From Deltaproteobacteria bacterium (GTDB taxonomy: Bacteria; Myxococcota_A; Polyangia; Polyangiales; JADJMO01): 64,000 nt of DNA. The position numbers were made by a program, and so were the translations under genes. Location of the stretch: NCBI GenBank assembly GCA_016182965.1, contig JACPFM010000004.1:32794-96793 (forward strand), in the 5' to 3' direction. Under the pieces are notes generated by a model that made no database searches, was not told the origin of the DNA, and saw nothing but the letters and a program-made list of their open reading frames with translations. This document shows, one piece after another, positions 58,676 through 64,000 of the stretch (positions within the stretch are counted from its first letter, which is position 1; each line of letters starts with the position of its first letter).

Positions 58676-58898
58676 CTTGTGCGGCACGTGCTTCAAGAAC
58701 TCACCTGCGTCGCCACGTCGGCCGATCCCGCGACTTCAGAAGCCCCGCACGGACCTCCCGTCGACAAGCCGAAGAGCCGGTCACCGCGAAGGCGCGATCC
58801 GAACAGGCGGACCCCGCCCGTGGCGGTGTTGACCCAGGTCAGGACGGGTGGCGTGCGACCGCCGGCGCGTCGCCAAGAGCTGAAGAGCGCGCGACGCG

Positions 58899-59432
58899 TC
58901 AGCCGATGCTCTTCGCGTCGCGCTCGATTCGCGCGCGCGCGAGAGAGCGTCGTTGCTCGTCGACGTCGGTCTCGGAGAGGCGCTGCAGCAGCGTGTCCGC
59001 GGCGACGATGCGGTGTTCGAGCGCCTCGCGGCCGAACCGGAGATCCTTGTCCCGGCCGGCGAGGTACTTCGCCACCACGAGGTCATGCGGCTCGAGACAC
59101 CACCCGGTGCAGTCTCGCGTGTTCGCGTTGCGGACGGGAACGAGTCGCGTCTTCCAGCCGCGCGGGAGGATGGCCGTCTCCTCGGCGACCCCTTGGGCGT
59201 AGTAGCCAAAGGTGTCGTGAAACGGTGAGCCTTCGCCGATCGTTCCGTCGACGAGATCAGCGCGGTCGGGATGATTCTTCGGATACACGTCCGCCTCGTT
59301 CGAGACGAGGAGAGATGCCGGCGCGTCGGGAACGGCTCCGAGGATGGACTGACTTCCGATGATGACGAGCTCGTCGTCGTCCGCGATCTGACATGCAGCG
59401 CGGATGAGGTGCTCGAGCTCACCGCGCTTCAT
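58899..59432 (-). CDS. AbiEii/DUF6036-like nucleotidyltransferase
   Basis: The 177-residue product has a nucleotidyltransferase start: DDELVIIGSQSILGAVPDAP is followed by SNEADVYP, with the G-S and acidic D-V-Y-P motifs of the DUF6036/AbiEii-like group, and then LVPVRNANTRDCTGWCLEPHDLVVAKYLAGRDKD, given by blocks. Its start ATG overlaps the stop of the preceding small gene by 4 bp (ATGA). It is likely the toxin-like or effector half of a two-gene module. The longer start at 59471 would overlap the small gene more. It lies between rpoD copy 1 and copy 2. Confidence 0.75.
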   Translation of the reverse strand: MKRGELEHLIRAACQIADDDELVIIGSQSILGAVPDAPASLLVSNEADVYPKNHPDRADLVDGTIGEGSPFHDTFGYYAQGVAEETAILPRGWKTRLVPVRNANTRDCTGWCLEPHDLVVAKYLAGRDKDLRFGREALEHRIVAADTLLQRLSETDVDEQRRSLARARIERDAKSIG

Positions 59433-59749
59433 GCGGCGGTTCCCTCGCGGACGGACCGCCAGATCTTCCATCGCGTGCGCGGATCGATCGCGCCAGCGAA
59501 CGGAGTCACCGAGCGCAGCGTCCGCATCCGCTCGTCGTCCATGAGGAGGATGCGTCGAATGTCGTCCACCGGTCGAGAGAGGATGTCGCGCCAGGCAGCC
59601 GCATACTCCGGGTGAACCTCACCCGTTTGGACCCAGCCGTCGACACGCCGCTGCGCGCGCGTCAGTGCGGTCGCATCGCGCGCGAGAAGATCGGCGACCG
59701 CGCGGTGATACGCCAGGCTCCGGGCTTCGGCGAGCTGGTGCGGATCCAC
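59429..59749 (-). CDS. Small partner of the DUF6036-like nucleotidyltransferase (putative antitoxin)
   Basis: The 106-residue helical protein (DPHQLAEARSLAYHRAVADLL, ALTRAQRRVDGWVQTGEVHPEYAAAWRDILSR, shown by key blocks) lies directly upstream of the nucleotidyltransferase and overlaps it by 4 bp. This gene pair recurs with DUF6036-type enzymes, and the small partner is presumed to act as antitoxin, although no helix-turn-helix is obvious. The role is inferred from the overlap and enzyme class. It is the first gene downstream of the rpoD copy 2 fragment in that direction. Confidence 0.6.
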   Translation of the reverse strand: MDPHQLAEARSLAYHRAVADLLARDATALTRAQRRVDGWVQTGEVHPEYAAAWRDILSRPVDDIRRILLMDDERMRTLRSVTPFAGAIDPRTRWKIWRSVREGTAA

Positions 59750-59856
59750 GTCGCCATGATAGCGCGCCCTCGCTCACGGCGCAGAGCATGGCCGGTTCGC
59801 GCGCGCGGTCGCGCCACGACCTCCGACCGCTCACCGCGGAGCCGCCGAACGCGCCC

Positions 59857-60030
59857 TCACCCCTCGATGTACGGGCGCAGCCGCTTCGCGTAGCGCGGGT
59901 GCCGAAACTTCCTCAGCGCCTTGGCCTCGATCTGCCGCACGCGCTCGCGGGTGGCCTCGAACATCTGGCCGACCTCTTCGAGCGTGTGGTCGCCCTCCTC
60001 GTCGATGCCGAAAAGCAGACGCAGCACCTT
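59857..60030 (-). pseudogene. Truncated copy of the rpoD 3' end (copy 2)
   Basis: The minus strand encodes the last 58 residues or so of a sigma-70 region 4, from [20 protein letters not shown] to RLRPYIEG and stop. By eye it differs from copy 1 at only 3 of 174 bases, but from the resident rpoD at about 15. In contrast, 58 bp spanning its end (59817-59874) match the resident rpoD end and downstream flank (60798-60855) with one mismatch, so this copy is a chimera. Confidence 0.9.
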
Positions 60031-60072
60031 CGGGCCGGCTGACGAAGGGCCGCGCGATCCAAGGTCGAGCGG

Positions 60073-60651
60073 TCAGCCCTCGTCGTCGTCGCCGAAGAGG
60101 ACCCCGATCTGCAGATCGACCGCGTCGAACGGCTCCGGACGCACGCGCTCGTCGCGGGCGGCGATGAGGAGCTCGACGTAGCCGTCGGCGCTCCACCGGT
60201 AGACCGCCAGCGTCTCCTGCTCCGGGTCCACGAGCCAGTAGTACGGGACGCCGTGTCGATGGTACGCGCGCTTCTTCTTGATGAGGTCGTTGCGCTTGTT
60301 CGAGGAAAGCACCTCGCAGACCCAATCTGGTCGGATCACGATCGGCACCACCCCCGGCAAGCGCTCCATCCGCTCGCGGCGCCAACCGACGACGTCGGGT
60401 CGATACACCTCGTCGGGCGCGAGCTGGACCTCGACCTCGGTCGCGAACCACCAACCGCCGGGCCAACGGCCGCCGGGCTTCCGATCGTAGGGACCGAGCT
60501 TACGGAACAGCCGCCCCTGCGCGCCGCCGTGACGACCGGAGGCGGCCTCCTTCTCGATGAGCTCGCCGTCGATGATCTCGTGGCGGCGCAGCTCGTCGGG
60601 GATGTTCAGGAGATCGGCGACGGTCGCGCGGACTCTCGCGGCGGCGGTCAT
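60073..60651 (-). CDS. Uma2-family putative restriction endonuclease
   Basis: The 192-residue protein fits Uma2: the N-terminal YELIDGELIEKEAAS-like block (HEIIDGELIEKE), the core with EVEVQLAPDEVYRPDVVGW, then PDWVCEVLSSNKRNDLIKKK and the terminal YYWLVDPEQETLAVYRW. This is the PD-(D/E)XK nuclease layout (Asp in RPDVVGW, Glu in VCEVLS and a following Lys). Uma2 proteins are widespread in cyanobacteria and Myxococcota but lack a firm function; nuclease or defence roles are usual guesses. It sits alone between rpoD copy 2 and rpoD, in the same direction. Confidence 0.85.
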   Translation of the reverse strand: MTAAARVRATVADLLNIPDELRRHEIIDGELIEKEAASGRHGGAQGRLFRKLGPYDRKPGGRWPGGWWFATEVEVQLAPDEVYRPDVVGWRRERMERLPGVVPIVIRPDWVCEVLSSNKRNDLIKKKRAYHRHGVPYYWLVDPEQETLAVYRWSADGYVELLIAARDERVRPEPFDAVDLQIGVLFGDDDEG

Positions 60652-60795
60652 GGACGAAGGATAGCGCCGCCGCGCTCCGGTCGGTGCCTCCGAGCAGCGC
60701 CCGCGATCCGCGAACGTAACCTGCCGGTCTCGAGCGGCGCGCAGCGCGTCGGACGAGCCCCTCAGTGGCCTCAGCGGCAGGCCTCGAAGAACCTC

Positions 60796-60809
60796 TTCGA
60801 CCTTCGACC
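60796..60809 (+). repeat. TTCGACC x2 downstream of rpoD
   Basis: Two TTCGACC heptamers lie about 28 bp beyond the rpoD stop codon, on its downstream side. Related sequence begins copy 2's flank at about 59817 and, inverted, occurs near 60059. The heptamer is therefore at the edges of the duplicated segment. Confidence 0.8.
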
Positions 60810-60837
60810 GCTCACCGCGGAGCCGCCGAACGCGCCC

Positions 60838-62412
<1,575 letters not shown>

Positions 62413-62637
62413 GAAGAGTTCGAAGCGATTACTTCGCGTGGCCTGCCGCCCGAGCGGGCGGAGGCGTTCGGAGGTGGGGCGCGGGAACGGAACTGAGACC
62501 TAAGGCCTCGGGATTGCTTTGACGAGCGGATAGCCGATTTCGTTCCCACCGCCGAGTTCCTGCCCGTCCCCCCCGGTCGGAACCCGGCACTTTTACTCCT
62601 TCACCCCCGCTGGCCCCCTCATTTACCCGTCAACCCG
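62413..62637. other. rpoD upstream region
   Basis: I see no gene here. A hairpin-capable GCCGCCCGAGCGGGCGG occurs at about 62447-62464. The left part is relatively T/A-rich for this genome and could hold the rpoD promoter, but I cannot assign a -35/-10 pair with confidence. TTGACGGG occurs twice near 62620-62637 on the minus strand. Confidence 0.4.
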
Positions 62638-64000
62638 TCACCGCGGCAACCTGCCATCTCCGCGCGACTCTTCGTCGAGCCGGCGCATGCCCTCGAGGAG
62701 CAGCCCCTCCGCGCTTCCGCCGACCTGACGCATATCTGCTTTGAAGTTCGGGTCGAGGGAGAACTCACCCGTCCGGAGCTTGCACATCGCGTAGAAGGCC
62801 TCTTCTCCGCGCAAGCGGCCCCAGAGCGCCTGGTAGATCTCGCCCGCCACGAAGTGGATCTCGCCCTGCTCGCCGGCCGAGCGGATCTTCAGCGCGCCTG
62901 TCTTCCGTCCCTGTCCGAGAATCTGGACGAGCTCCGGGAAACCCATCTCCTCGAGCGAGCCCGACACGCCCCGAGCCGCCGAGCGCCCGCCCTGCCCCTG
63001 CTCGACGAGCTTGCGGAGCTTCGCGACGAGGATCTCGGCCTTGACCGGCTTCTCGACGTAGTCGACGGCGCCGAGCGCGAAGCCGCGGTCGATCGCCTCG
63101 CGATCGGTCGTGCTCGCCAGGAAGATCCACGCGGTGCCGTTGCGGACCGAATCGATCTGCTTGGCGCGCTCGAACAGGGTGAGCCCGTCGATCGGCTGCA
63201 GATCGACCTCGGAGATGACGAGCTCGAACTCGCTCTCGGACAGGGCCTTCATCGCCTGGTCGGCGGTGCGCGCGATGGTGACCTCGAACCCCTGCTCGAT
63301 CATGCGCAGCTCGAGGACCGTCGTCTCCTCCGGGTCGGGATCGACGACGAGCGCGGAGCCTCGGTTGGCGAGGAGCTTGGCCTTGAGGTCGTCGCCGGTG
63401 ACGACGTTGCGGAAGATGTCGACGAGGTTGTTGTCGAAGACGGTGCCCTTGTATTTCGAGAGCACGTCGCTCGCCTCGACGGGGCGCAGCGTCTTGCGGT
63501 ACGGGTTGCGCGGGTTCTGCGTCAGATCGGCGTAGGTGTCGGTGATCGCGACGACGCGCGCGCCGAGCGGGATGTCCTTGCCCGCGACCGCGTCGGGGAA
63601 GCCGCGGCCGTCGAAGCGCTCGTACATGTGGTTGAGCGCGCGGATCGTGGCGTCGGGCAGCCGCACGCCGGCCATCAGGCGCGACGGCGTGAGGTAGCTC
63701 TTCTCGGCTGCGACGCGGTGCCCCTCGTACTCGGCGACGTTCAGCGCGGTGAGGTGATAGCTCGACGCCTTGCCGAGATCGTGGAGGTAGGCCGCCGCGA
63801 CGATCTCGTCCGTGTCGCGCGGGGCGAGGCCGAGGCGCTCGCAGAACTTCCGCGACAGGCGCGCCACCTGCGACGAGTGCCCGCGCAGATCGGGACGGTT
63901 GTTCTCGATGAGCGAGACCAGGACGTTGAGCGTCTCGAGCCAGGAGGCGGTGGCGACGCCGGCCGCCGGACGCTCGGACGCGCCCGGCGCGTGCGCGAGC
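62638..64000 (-). CDS. HD-GYP/receiver/DUF4388 signalling protein (5' end off window)
   Basis: The minus-strand frame is open to the right edge (about 453 codons seen). The visible order is an HD-GYP domain (GHSSQVARLSRKFCE, YLHDLGK with the HD pair, HMYERFDGRGFP with Phe for the Tyr of GYP, AITDTYADL), then a receiver-like domain, then DUF4388/PATAN (FPELVQILGQGRKTGALKI and EIYQALWGRLRGEEAFYAM). HD-GYP domains cleave cyclic di-GMP. In the receiver the acceptor position is Glu (ISEVDLQPIDG), so it mimics a phosphorylated state. It lies upstream of rpoD in the same direction, 225 bp apart. Confidence 0.88.
   Translation of the reverse strand, partial: LAHAPGASERPAAGVATASWLETLNVLVSLIENNRPDLRGHSSQVARLSRKFCERLGLAPRDTDEIVAAAYLHDLGKASSYHLTALNVAEYEGHRVAAEKSYLTPSRLMAGVRLPDATIRALNHMYERFDGRGFPDAVAGKDIPLGARVVAITDTYADLTQNPRNPYRKTLRPVEASDVLSKYKGTVFDNNLVDIFRNVVTGDDLKAKLLANRGSALVVDPDPEETTVLELRMIEQGFEVTIARTADQAMKALSESEFELVISEVDLQPIDGLTLFERAKQIDSVRNGTAWIFLASTTDREAIDRGFALGAVDYVEKPVKAEILVAKLRKLVEQGQGGRSAARGVSGSLEEMGFPELVQILGQGRKTGALKIRSAGEQGEIHFVAGEIYQALWGRLRGEEAFYAMCKLRTGEFSLDPNFKADMRQVGGSAEGLLLEGMRRLDEESRGDGRLPR

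Overview
The window is a high-GC chromosomal segment, most likely from a myxobacterium (Myxococcota, Polyangia-like). This is inferred from gene content, not from a marker-gene search. The clues are many lipoproteins with Asp/Thr/Gly- or Pro-rich linkers, eukaryote-type Ser/Thr kinases, PEGA and TPR proteins, DUF4388 (PATAN) domains, a hybrid histidine kinase with degenerate receivers, and a 524-residue group 1 sigma factor. I saw no rRNA, tRNA, CRISPR array or prophage.

Layout. 1-7.1 kb: the 3'-truncated end of an AGPS-like FAD oxidase, two lipoproteins, a site-2-type M50 protease with CBS domains, and a frameshifted DUF4838-like gene. 7.2-22.5 kb: metallophosphoesterase, beta-helix lipoprotein, Smr protein, B12-binding radical SAM enzyme with a DUF2332 protein, a frameshifted UPF0114 gene, an Asp-nucleophile hydrolase, a beta-hydroxyacid dehydrogenase, an M14 peptidase and a YchF-like GTPase. 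22.5-31.6 kb: a divergent pair of signalling genes (Ser/Thr kinase and hybrid histidine kinase) whose start codons are about 37 bp apart, then ruvX-mltG, an M28 peptidase and an orphan kamE. 31.6-47.8 kb: penicillin-acylase-type hydrolase, a large secreted repeat lipoprotein, an epimerase, an orphan ExbD, rhodanese, a GH172-like protein, a GNAT/TPR pair, an SDR, elbB and small membrane proteins. 47.8-54.4 kb: ilvD, a PEGA protein, a second Ser/Thr kinase and a coiled-coil membrane protein. 54.4-60.8 kb: a gene-poor accessory island. 60.8-64 kb: rpoD and an HD-GYP/receiver/DUF4388 protein that runs off the right edge.

The most unusual locus is the island next to rpoD. The last 58-69 codons of rpoD are present two more times downstream (58468-58675 and 59857-60030), in the same orientation. 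The two copies are about 98% identical to each other but only about 91% identical to the resident gene. The segments they bound carry an AbiE system (beyond the outer copy), an AbiEii-like nucleotidyltransferase with a small partner, and an Uma2 nuclease. This looks like repeated integration, or cassette accumulation, at the 3' end of rpoD. No recombinase gene is present.

Two heptameric repeat families mark the intergenic DNA. (AGTCGTC/AGTCATC)n arrays lie within about 6 bp after stop codons, always in the sense of the preceding gene, so convergent gene pairs are closed by inverted arrays. (GGTCGAA)n...(TTCGACC)n arrays form inverted pairs that resemble small mobile elements. At least 17 start codons lack an obvious Shine-Dalgarno site and have a TAnnnT-like hexamer 6-9 nt upstream, which suggests that leaderless transcripts are common.
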